51,563 nt of DNA from CAJXNP01 sp050305935 (lineage in GTDB: Bacteria; Bacteroidota; Bacteroidia; Cytophagales; Cyclobacteriaceae), in assembly GCA_050305935.1 (NCBI GenBank), contig JBNLGG010000027.1, positions 1-51,563 on the forward strand. The letters run 5' to 3'. Below, piece after piece: positions 25,694 through 33,122 of this stretch. Every line of letters begins with the position of its first letter. Positions within the stretch are counted from its first letter, which is position 1. The translations under genes were made by a program, and so were the position numbers. Under the pieces are notes generated by a model. It was given only the letters and a program-made list of their open reading frames with translations. It had not been told where the DNA came from and ran no database searches.

Positions 25694-27298
25694 ATGAAAA
25701 GCCCATTACGAAAAATTACCTTCATTTTTTTATTGATTATCCTGCTTCCGGTAATAATCATTTCCCTTTATGAAATTGGTTCACTCAATGAAAACGAGGA
25801 AATGGTAAAGGAAATTTACCGTAATCAGCTCGATGCGATTCTTTATTCCATCAACCAATATTCTGATGACATCGTGCAAAGCTGGGCCAATGATATTGAG
25901 CAAATAGAAGTAAAGGATTCCATTATTTATCATGACCAATATATCCAAACGGTTGTTTCTGAAAACTGGTCAGTTAATTGGGTAGCGTTAAAAGGCAAAA
26001 GCCCAAATCAGTTTAAGGAGTACAAGCAAGACACAGTTGGGATCTACGAAACTGAAAAATTGATCGGGCGGGTTGTGGCAGAAAATAAAGACCTGATGGA
26101 AAAATTGGAGCGATACCAGGAGGGGGGATTTCGGAAAATCGAACCCATTGAAATAGCGGACGAAGATAAGAGCGTCGTTCTTTTTTTTGTGTTGGATAAG
26201 AAATTCGCACCCTACAAGTATGCCTTTATTTCGATCAGTCCCGAATTATTTATTGCCAAAACCCTGTCACCCAAAATTCAATCTATTTCGGAGGAGAAAT
26301 TTATTATTTCTGCCTACGATATTCGAAATGATGCGATCGTCTTTTCTACCAGTCAAATCGACAGTGATTTAAATTCTTTTGATTTCAGAGATTCAGATGT
26401 TGCAAGTGACGAAAAAATGACCGATGTCCAGCGCAGGGATTTTTGGCTGTTACCAAGTTATTACCTGGGAATCGCCCAGGTAGGGGTTTCTCTGGACCAG
26501 CTTATCAGAAACCGCACCTATACGAATTTAGGCTTATTGTTTTTTCTAATAGCTATATTGACGGCAGGCTTGTTTTTTTTGTACCGAAATGTCAGGAGGG
26601 AGGTACAGCTTTCGCAGGCCAAATCAGAATTTGTATCGAATGTGTCCCATGAAATCCGGACACCACTTTCGCTGATACAGATGTTTGCTGAAACGCTTGA
26701 AATGAACCGGGTAAAAACGGAGGAAAAGAAACATGAGTATTATAATATCATTAGAAAAGAATCGGAACGGCTGTCGAGAATAGTCAACCGGATTTTAAGT
26801 TTTTCTCAGATTGAGGCCAGAAAGAGGCGGTTTGAAATGTCAGATATCAATCTTAAAGATCTTTGTGATGAAATCCTGGCTTCTTATGATTTTCACCTGA
26901 AAAACAAGGGGTTTGACTACGACTACCAATACCAGGAAAATATTCCGGCCATATCTGGTGACAAAGAAGCGATTTCGGAGGCCATTATCAATTTGGTAGA
27001 CAATGCCATAAAATACAGTGTAGAAAAAAAGCAATTGGATATTTCCATCAGTTGTGATGACAGGCAGGTCTATTTAAAGGTAAAAGATTATGGTATTGGT
27101 ATAGCAAGGCAGCATCAGCACGAAGTATTTGACCAGTTTTTCAGGGTGCCGTCTAACAATGTGCACAATACGAAAGGTTCCGGCCTCGGTCTTACCCTTG
27201 TGAAACATATCATGGATGCACACCATGGTTCCATTACTCTTGACAGTGCTCCGGGAAAAGGGAGCACCTTCACAATGACTTTTCCTGCAAAAACATAA
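25694..27298 (+). CDS. Membrane sensor histidine kinase
   Basis: The 534-residue protein has a first membrane helix (about 8-27), a periplasmic sensor of about 245 residues, a second helix (about 277-297) and a full kinase core: H-box SNVSHEIRTPL with His near 319, N-box NLVDNAIKYS, G1 VKDYGIGI and G2 GSGLGLTLVKH. It is a class I, PhoR/ResE-like kinase without HAMP or PAS domains. The response regulator follows after 5 bases, making a cognate pair. The periplasmic sensor shows no family I recognise. Confidence 0.93.
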   Translation: MKSPLRKITFIFLLIILLPVIIISLYEIGSLNENEEMVKEIYRNQLDAILYSINQYSDDIVQSWANDIEQIEVKDSIIYHDQYIQTVVSENWSVNWVALKGKSPNQFKEYKQDTVGIYETEKLIGRVVAENKDLMEKLERYQEGGFRKIEPIEIADEDKSVVLFFVLDKKFAPYKYAFISISPELFIAKTLSPKIQSISEEKFIISAYDIRNDAIVFSTSQIDSDLNSFDFRDSDVASDEKMTDVQRRDFWLLPSYYLGIAQVGVSLDQLIRNRTYTNLGLLFFLIAILTAGLFFLYRNVRREVQLSQAKSEFVSNVSHEIRTPLSLIQMFAETLEMNRVKTEEKKHEYYNIIRKESERLSRIVNRILSFSQIEARKRRFEMSDINLKDLCDEILASYDFHLKNKGFDYDYQYQENIPAISGDKEAISEAIINLVDNAIKYSVEKKQLDISISCDDRQVYLKVKDYGIGIARQHQHEVFDQFFRVPSNNVHNTKGSGLGLTLVKHIMDAHHGSITLDSAPGKGSTFTMTFPAKT

Positions 27299-27303
27299 AC
27301 ATC

Positions 27304-27993
27304 ATGAGTCATAAAATATTAATAGTGGATGATGAACCTCATATGAGACTGGGCCTGGCGGACAACCTGGAGTTTGAGGGATTCCAGGTAGATCAAGCTG
27401 AGAATGGAAAAGTGGGACTCACAAAAATTCTGGAGAACAGCTACGACCTTATCCTGCTGGACGTGATGATGCCGGAGATGTCAGGGTTCGACGTATGCAA
27501 AAAAGCCCGGGAAAAAGGTGTGTCATCACCCATCATTCTCCTGACCGCGAAAGGGGAAGAAATTGACAAAGTACTGGGATTGGAATTAGGTGCTGATGAC
27601 TATGTGACAAAACCATTTTCGCTGAGAGAGCTTTTAGCCAGAATCAAGGCTGTACTTCGCAGGGGCGGGGTGAAAAGCGAGGAAGATGAAAAGGATGAAT
27701 ATACCATTGGCAATCTTCAGGTGAATTTTATGTCATACATCGCCAAAGGAAAAGAAGGGGAGGTGAAAATGTCGCACAAGGAATTTGAAATCCTCCATTA
27801 CCTGATTAAAAGGAAGAACGAAATCGTGACCAGGCATGACTTGCTGGAAAATGTGTGGGGCTATGAAGAATCCCCAACGACCCGGACGGTTGATAATTTT
27901 ATCGTCAAACTCCGTCACAAAGTAGAAGAAAATCCCAATAAACCCTCCATCATTTTGACGGTTCACGGCACCGGATATAAGCTAATTCTATGA
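27304..27993 (+). CDS. OmpR/PhoB-family response regulator
   Basis: The 229-residue protein has a receiver domain (1-120) with acidic pocket DDEP, phospho-acceptor Asp53 in LLDVMMPEMSG, the Thr in LLTAKG and Lys in TKPF. A winged-helix DNA-binding domain follows (about 135-229; RHDLLENVWG and TRTVDNFIVKLRHKVE). It is paired with the kinase just upstream. The small membrane protein and the two jelly-roll genes start soon after and are natural candidate targets, which is inference from position. Confidence 0.95.
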   Translation: MSHKILIVDDEPHMRLGLADNLEFEGFQVDQAENGKVGLTKILENSYDLILLDVMMPEMSGFDVCKKAREKGVSSPIILLTAKGEEIDKVLGLELGADDYVTKPFSLRELLARIKAVLRRGGVKSEEDEKDEYTIGNLQVNFMSYIAKGKEGEVKMSHKEFEILHYLIKRKNEIVTRHDLLENVWGYEESPTTRTVDNFIVKLRHKVEENPNKPSIILTVHGTGYKLIL

Positions 27994-28130
27994 TTTTTGG
28001 CCGTTTTTATATCGTTTTTACAACTAAGTAAAAAACGGTGACAACTTTTTACATTTGTTTACCTGGGGGTGACACCTATTTCTTTTGGCGCCAGTACATT
28101 TACATAGAAATTATTCAAAACGCCAAAGTC

Positions 28131-28568
28131 ATGAAACCAGTTAGCACAATACTCGCATCACCAAAAAACAACATATTAACTGGTTCCACGGGGCAAAATG
28201 AATTAAACTCTAGTCAAATGAAAACGAGCATACCGCAAGCTACACATGGAGCAATGAACATAAATGGGAGGTTCCCAGCCTGCGGGCAGGCACGGCATGT
28301 GACCGCTGAAAAAACAAATTATAAACACATAAAACAGCGTACCATTACATTCGTCATCATCATCCTGGTTTTCCTGAGCATTTTTTCTGCCAACTATGAG
28401 TTGTTTAATATGATCAGGTCCAGTGAAATCTTTCACTCAAAAATCCTCAAATCATCGCGCGAAGATACCGACGGAACTAAAAAAGGGATTTATGAGGCAC
28501 CCGGAAGTGCAAAAGCCATGAACTTCATTGAGTCAACCACCATGGAAATAATTTCAACTAATTTTTAA
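28131..28568 (+). CDS. Small single-pass membrane protein, unknown
   Basis: The frame is open from 28038, and the first ATG is at 28131 (about 145 residues). One clear membrane segment, TFVIIILVFLSIFSANYELF, lies in the middle; the C-terminal half is polar (SSREDTDGTKKGIYEAPG). The N-terminal half contains a copy of a dispersed repeat (28218-28330) translated in frame, so the true protein may be shorter or disrupted. It sits between the two-component genes and the jelly-roll genes (12 bases before the first). No family is recognised. Confidence 0.5.
   Translation: MKPVSTILASPKNNILTGSTGQNELNSSQMKTSIPQATHGAMNINGRFPACGQARHVTAEKTNYKHIKQRTITFVIIILVFLSIFSANYELFNMIRSSEIFHSKILKSSREDTDGTKKGIYEAPGSAKAMNFIESTTMEIISTNF
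28218..28330. repeat. Dispersed palindromic element, copy 1
   Basis: This stretch matches 32184-32285 over its whole length. Shared blocks include ATGAAA-C-GAGCAT at the left end, AAATG-GAGGTTC in the middle and TGAAAA then AATTAT near the right end. The centre holds a palindrome GCCTGC-GG-GCAGGC at about 28280-28293, replaced by an unrelated palindrome in copy 2. It lies inside the small membrane-protein frame. Confidence 0.65.
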
Positions 28569-28580
28569 TCAACGATCAAA

Positions 28581-29633
28581 ATGAAATCTATCAACATCCA
28601 ACACCTATTTGTTTTCATACTTCTATTAACATTGACTTCCAGTGCCTCATACTCCCAGAGCGACCGTGTATTGAACCTGAGGGGAAGATGGTATTTCCAA
28701 TTGGGGGATAATGAACGGTATGCCAACCCGGAATTTGACCATTCTGATTGGGAGAAGGTAGATGTGCCTTCTGCCTGGCAAAGTGAGGGTTTTCGTCATT
28801 ACACCGGATATGCCTGGTACAGGACTACTTTTAAACTGGATGAGGATGTGGATACAAGGGCCCTGTTCCTTAGATTGGGCAGGATAGATGACAGCGACGA
28901 AGTGTTTCTGAATGGGCATTTTATCGGTGGCATTGGTGGTTTTCCGCCTGATTACTTCTCCGCATACAATGTGGAAAGGAATTATTTCATGCCAAGGGAG
29001 CACCTGAAAAAGGGAGAGAATGTTTTGGCGGTGAGGGTGTATGATGGAGGAGGCGAGGGTGGAATCGTTGGACGAACAGTGGGTATTTATCAAACACAAT
29101 TGTACACGGAAAATTGCATCAGCCTGGCAGGCAACTGGCAGTTCAGGTTGTTTGACAATGAAGAATACTCGAAGAAAAAAATAGACGAAACCGGCTGGGA
29201 AAACATTACGGTGCCTTCGAGTTGGGAGCGACAGGGATTTGCCGATTATGACGGCTTCGCCTGGTATCGCAAAACCTTCGAGATACCGGCCGACTATAAA
29301 GGTACTGATATGATCCTGATCCTTGGTAAAATTGACGACATGGATGAGACTTTCATCAATGGTGAAAAGGTGGGTAGTACAGGTGACATTGAAAGCAAAT
29401 GGGCCAGCCATGAAGAATGGAGCAAATACAGAATATATTATATACCCAATGGATTGCTAAAAAAGGGAGTCAATAACACTATTGCGGTACGGGTGTACGA
29501 CCAGGAGCAGCAGGGTGGAATCTATGGGGATCCTTTAGTCATCATTCCAAGGACAGAATACAAAGAATTTTGGAAGGAATACTATAAGCATAAAAATGTA
29601 TTTTTTGATTGGGTAGCATCATTTGAATATTAG
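28581..29633 (+). CDS. Secreted tandem GH2-type jelly-roll protein A
   Basis: The 350-residue protein has a signal peptide (to about 26, SASYSQ) and two copies of a GH2 sugar-binding-type domain (about 30-175 and 180-325). Each copy has a GRW/GNW-F start, VPS-W-x-x-x-GF, a Y-x-G-(Y/F)-AWYR motif, a LG-(R/K)-IDD-x-DE segment followed by NG, and a VRVYD-x-x-x-x-GG end. No GH2 barrel or other catalytic domain follows. It is therefore probably a periplasmic or surface binding protein for a glycan, or a remnant of such a system; the ligand is unknown. The paralogue follows 33 bases downstream. Confidence 0.85.
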   Translation: MKSINIQHLFVFILLLTLTSSASYSQSDRVLNLRGRWYFQLGDNERYANPEFDHSDWEKVDVPSAWQSEGFRHYTGYAWYRTTFKLDEDVDTRALFLRLGRIDDSDEVFLNGHFIGGIGGFPPDYFSAYNVERNYFMPREHLKKGENVLAVRVYDGGGEGGIVGRTVGIYQTQLYTENCISLAGNWQFRLFDNEEYSKKKIDETGWENITVPSSWERQGFADYDGFAWYRKTFEIPADYKGTDMILILGKIDDMDETFINGEKVGSTGDIESKWASHEEWSKYRIYYIPNGLLKKGVNNTIAVRVYDQEQQGGIYGDPLVIIPRTEYKEFWKEYYKHKNVFFDWVASFEY

Positions 29634-29666
29634 AACAAGAATTTGGCAAGGTTTAGATTGAAAAGA

Positions 29667-30674
29667 ATGAAAAGAACAAGTGTCATATGGATGGTAGGAG
29701 TGCTTTTATTGATGAGCATTAAAAGCATGGCAGAAGATGAGTGGGAAAGAATCCTGAATCTACGCGGAACATGGAAGTTTTCTATAGGTGATCAAAGGAG
29801 ATGGGCAGAGCCCGGATACGATGACCGCAACTGGGAGCAAATAAATGTGCCTTCAAAATGGGAAGATCAGGGCTTTTACGGATACGATGGCTATGCCTGG
29901 TATCGGAAAGCATTTGATGGAAGATCGCTAAGTGATCCCCACTGGAGTTACAGTATGTTTCTGGGTTACATAGATGATGTTGACGAAGTATATCTCAACG
30001 GTCATCTCATCGGTTATTCGGGTGCCTTTCCTCCTGACTACTATACCGCCTATAATGCATATAGAAAATACCACATCCCAAATGAGTTCATCAATTTTAA
30101 TGGCAAAAATGTTATTGCCGTGAGGGTTTTTGATTCTCAGATTGAAGGAGGAATTGTAAAAGGTGAGGTCGGTATTTTTGTCAACAGGAGGGACAAAGGT
30201 CTTTCCGTTAATTTAAGTGGCATGTGGGATTTTGCACTGGCGCCAAGGAATGCAGGTATCAATAACATACCTTCAGAAGATGCCAATTGGGAAAAAGTCA
30301 TGGTTCCCGGTAAATGGGAAGATCATGGTTTCAGGAACTACGATGGCAATGCCTGGTACAAAAAGCAGGTTTATATTCCGAAAGAATTAGCCAATGAAGG
30401 AGTTGTATTGATCCTTGGAAAAATCGATGACTTCGATGATGTCTATGTAAATGGCGAAAAAGTGGGCACAACAAAAAATAGTCCTGATTACAGACAACAC
30501 TCAGCCTACGGAAAGTTGAGAACTTATTTCGTTCCAACGAATATGTTTAAAGCGGGGCAAATGAATACCATTGCTATTCTGGTAGAAGATACCGGGGCCG
30601 ATGGTGGGATATATGAAGGGCCTGTTGGAATCATCAAACAATCAGAATTCACAAGGTTTCTTCGATATCGATAG
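29667..30674 (+). CDS. Secreted tandem GH2-type jelly-roll protein B
   Basis: The start is at the ATG at 29667 (MKRTSVIWMVGVLLLMSI), giving a cleaner signal peptide than the TTG frame start at 29643. As in its neighbour, two jelly-roll domains are present (about 25-175 and 178-325), with VPSKWEDQGFYGYDGYAWYR in the first and GNAWYKKQVYIP plus LGKIDDFDDVYVNGEKVG in the second. It is clearly a tandem duplication product of protein A, with four related domains in all. The region ends at a terminator. It has no catalytic domain. Confidence 0.85.
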   Translation: MKRTSVIWMVGVLLLMSIKSMAEDEWERILNLRGTWKFSIGDQRRWAEPGYDDRNWEQINVPSKWEDQGFYGYDGYAWYRKAFDGRSLSDPHWSYSMFLGYIDDVDEVYLNGHLIGYSGAFPPDYYTAYNAYRKYHIPNEFINFNGKNVIAVRVFDSQIEGGIVKGEVGIFVNRRDKGLSVNLSGMWDFALAPRNAGINNIPSEDANWEKVMVPGKWEDHGFRNYDGNAWYKKQVYIPKELANEGVVLILGKIDDFDDVYVNGEKVGTTKNSPDYRQHSAYGKLRTYFVPTNMFKAGQMNTIAILVEDTGADGGIYEGPVGIIKQSEFTRFLRYR

Positions 30675-30705
30675 GAATATTTTCATAAGTTTAATTATAC
30701 CTAGG

Positions 30706-30730
30706 AAGAGCCCGGAGAGACGGGCTTTTC
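30706..30730 (+). terminator. Terminator after the jelly-roll genes
   Basis: AGCCCG (30709-30714) pairs with CGGGCT (30721-30726) around GAGAGA, followed by TTTTC. It lies 32 bases after the second jelly-roll stop and separates that operon from the GntP gene. Confidence 0.75.
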
Positions 30731-30837
30731 TGATGTTTGAGCAATCGGTTGCGTTTCTTTTTCATTGAAATTATTTGTATTTCGTTACGGTGTCTTGCAT
30801 TTAACTTTAACCTCGCACGTAACAAACCCCAAACTCC

Positions 30838-32169
30838 ATGGAAGTACTCTACCTCGTATTGAGTATCATTTTTGTCATCGTATTAACCGCCAAACTCAAT
30901 ATTCATCCTTTTCTTTCCTTGTTTGCTGTGGCCATTTTGTATGGCTTCGCTGCGGGAATGCCTGCTGATACGATTCTTACTTCCATCAATGAAGGCTTTG
31001 GTACCACCATAGGAAAAATAGGAATATTGATTGTTTTTGGGGTGGTCATGGGAGCATTTTTAGAACACTCCGGCGCTGCTTACACGCTTGCCAACGCGGT
31101 ACTCAAATTGACCGGTAGAAAGAAAGTGCCCATTGCGATGGGAGCAATTGGATATTTTGTTTCTATTCCTGTGTTTGCTGACAGTGGCTTCCTTTTACTG
31201 TCACCGTTAAACAAGAGTTTGACCAAAAAGGCTGGTTTATCGCTCGCTTGTACAGCTGTTGCCCTGGGAATTGGATTGACAGCCACCCATACCATGGTGC
31301 CGCCCACTCCCGGACCGATCGCAGCAGCGGGAATTCTTGGAGCGGATATTGGCATGGTGATTTTACTGGGTGTGCCTGTGAGCGCCATTGCTTTGACCGT
31401 GGGTTTGATCTTTGCAGTGAAGGTAGCATCAAAAACCTACATCGACCCAAACCCCGAAGTGGGGGAAGAGGAAATTGAAAGGAAACTGCAAACTGCCCCG
31501 GGATTATTTAAGTCCTCGTTTCCGGTGATTGTCCCCATTATTTTAATCGTATTAAACTCCCTGGCAGATTACTACAGCAAATCGTTAAATTCAGAATTGC
31601 TGGCTGTTATCAATTTTATTGGAGACCCCATGATAGCGCTGTTGATCGGCACCTTACTTTCTTTTCTGCTGCCCAAAAAGTTCAACCTCGAAATGCTCTC
31701 TACCAAAGGATGGGTAGGAGCTGCCCTAAAGGATGCAGCCACCATCATTTTGATTACAGGAGCGGGTGGAATATTTGGAAAAGTGTTACAGGGTTCTGGT
31801 CTATCAGAAGTCATTGGTTCGACTTTATCGGGATACAATCTGAGCATTTTGTTGCCATTTCTATTGGCTGCAGCATTAAAGACCGCCCAGGGTTCATCGA
31901 CGGTTGCGTTAATTACGACAGCATCCATTATGGTGCCATTGATGGGAGACCTTGGATTTGAAACCGACATTCAAAAAGCAATTGTGGTACTGGCCATTGG
32001 GGCAGGTTCTTCCGTTGTCTCCCATGCCAATGACAGCTTTTTTTGGGTGCTTACCCAGATGACGGGAATGGAAGTAAAAACAGGATATCGATTGTTCAGT
32101 GTTGCAACATTCATTCTCGGGTCGACGGCGGCGCTCACTTTATTAATCATTAATTTAATTTTGAAATAG
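30838..32169 (+). CDS. GntP-family sugar-acid permease
   Basis: The 443-residue protein has about 12 membrane helices and GntP-family motifs: GAFLEHSGAA, IGYFVSIPVFADSG, THTMVPPTPGP and AHANDSFF-like SHANDSFFWV near the C terminus. The family are proton symporters for gluconate and related sugar acids. A possible -7 element TAACTTTA lies at 30802-30809. Two catabolic genes for 2-keto-3-deoxy sugar acids follow, so uptake of a pentonate or related sugar acid is likely. Confidence 0.92.
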   Translation: MEVLYLVLSIIFVIVLTAKLNIHPFLSLFAVAILYGFAAGMPADTILTSINEGFGTTIGKIGILIVFGVVMGAFLEHSGAAYTLANAVLKLTGRKKVPIAMGAIGYFVSIPVFADSGFLLLSPLNKSLTKKAGLSLACTAVALGIGLTATHTMVPPTPGPIAAAGILGADIGMVILLGVPVSAIALTVGLIFAVKVASKTYIDPNPEVGEEEIERKLQTAPGLFKSSFPVIVPIILIVLNSLADYYSKSLNSELLAVINFIGDPMIALLIGTLLSFLLPKKFNLEMLSTKGWVGAALKDAATIILITGAGGIFGKVLQGSGLSEVIGSTLSGYNLSILLPFLLAAALKTAQGSSTVALITTASIMVPLMGDLGFETDIQKAIVVLAIGAGSSVVSHANDSFFWVLTQMTGMEVKTGYRLFSVATFILGSTAALTLLIINLILK

Positions 32170-32183
32170 AAATATAGACCGAT

Positions 32184-32285
32184 ATGAAACCGAGCATGAC
32201 GCGACAACACACGGAGTGATGATTGCAAATGCGAGGTTCTCCCGATAGCAATCGGGGTACCGTTGAAAACAGACAATTATTACAT
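32184..32285. repeat. Dispersed palindromic element, copy 2
   Basis: This is the homologue of 28218-28330. The central palindrome here is CCCGAT-AGCA-ATCGGG (about 32244-32259). The element fills nearly the whole gap between the permease stop and the FAH-family start, and its right end abuts the ATG at 32286. Confidence 0.65.
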
Positions 32286-33122
32286 ATGAAACTATACAGA
32301 ACCTCAAGCGGAATAGTATTTGAAAAAGATGGGGCGTTTTATCCACAGTTTGCGGAAAGTTGGGACAACTTCGTCAACGATGATAATCTTTACGAAAAAC
32401 TTGTTGGGCTTTCCAAGGTGGTGAAACCGGATGAAAATCTGGTTGATCTGATAAAAAATGACCTCAAAGCTCCCATTCAAAGCCAGGAAATCTGGGGATC
32501 GGGCGTAACGTATTTAAGAAGCAAGGTGGGCCGACAGGAAGAAGCGAAAGATGCAGGTGGCGGGGACTTTTACGAACGCGTATATAAGGCCGAGCGACCG
32601 GAATTGTTTTTCAAATCTACCGCCGGGAGGGCCGTTGGAAGCGGTGAAAAAGTTCATATCCGGAAAGACTCTACCTGGGATGTGCCCGAGCCGGAATTGA
32701 CATTATTTGCTACGTCCAGTGGCAAAATTGTGGGCTATACCGTGGGAAATGACATGAGCTCCCGAAGTATTGAGGGTGTGAATCCTTTGTATCTGCCACA
32801 GGCAAAAACCTATGATGCTAGTGCCGCCATCGGCCCATGCCTTTTTGTTTCCGATAAGCCAATCTCACCTCAAACTATGATCGAGCTAATAATATTCAGA
32901 GCTGGTAACGAAGCCTTTAAGGGATGCGTAGAATTTAGTCAGATGATCAGGAAGCCTGAATCTTTGGTAGAATTCCTGTTCAGGGAATGCAGCTTCCCAC
33001 ATGGTTGTTTCTTAATGACAGGTACCGGTATTGTACCTGATTCAGATTTTACATTAAAAAGTGGGGATGAAATTCATATCTCAATCGGCCCCATTGGAAC
33101 CTTAAAAAACACAGTAGCATAA
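32286..33122 (+). CDS. FAH-superfamily protein, probable 2-keto-3-deoxy-pentonate dehydratase-type
   Basis: The start is at the ATG at 32286 (MKLYRTSSG, 278 residues); the longer frame from 32223 reads through the repeat. The metal-binding EPELTLF (E-x-E) and VGYTVGNDMSSRSIEG are classic fumarylacetoacetate-hydrolase-fold motifs, and TGTGIVP follows near the end. Members beside semialdehyde dehydrogenases in Weimberg-type pathways dehydrate 2-keto-3-deoxy-xylonate or -arabinonate. The dehydrogenase ATG directly follows this stop codon. The pathway fit, not the residues, favours dehydratase over hydrolase. Confidence 0.8.
   Translation: MKLYRTSSGIVFEKDGAFYPQFAESWDNFVNDDNLYEKLVGLSKVVKPDENLVDLIKNDLKAPIQSQEIWGSGVTYLRSKVGRQEEAKDAGGGDFYERVYKAERPELFFKSTAGRAVGSGEKVHIRKDSTWDVPEPELTLFATSSGKIVGYTVGNDMSSRSIEGVNPLYLPQAKTYDASAAIGPCLFVSDKPISPQTMIELIIFRAGNEAFKGCVEFSQMIRKPESLVEFLFRECSFPHGCFLMTGTGIVPDSDFTLKSGDEIHISIGPIGTLKNTVA

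Noticed and set aside
27996..28036. Inverted repeat CCGTTTTT / AAAAACGG after the response regulator as a terminator
   Set aside because: The stem is AT-rich with a long loop and no following T-run in the right place, so it was not called.
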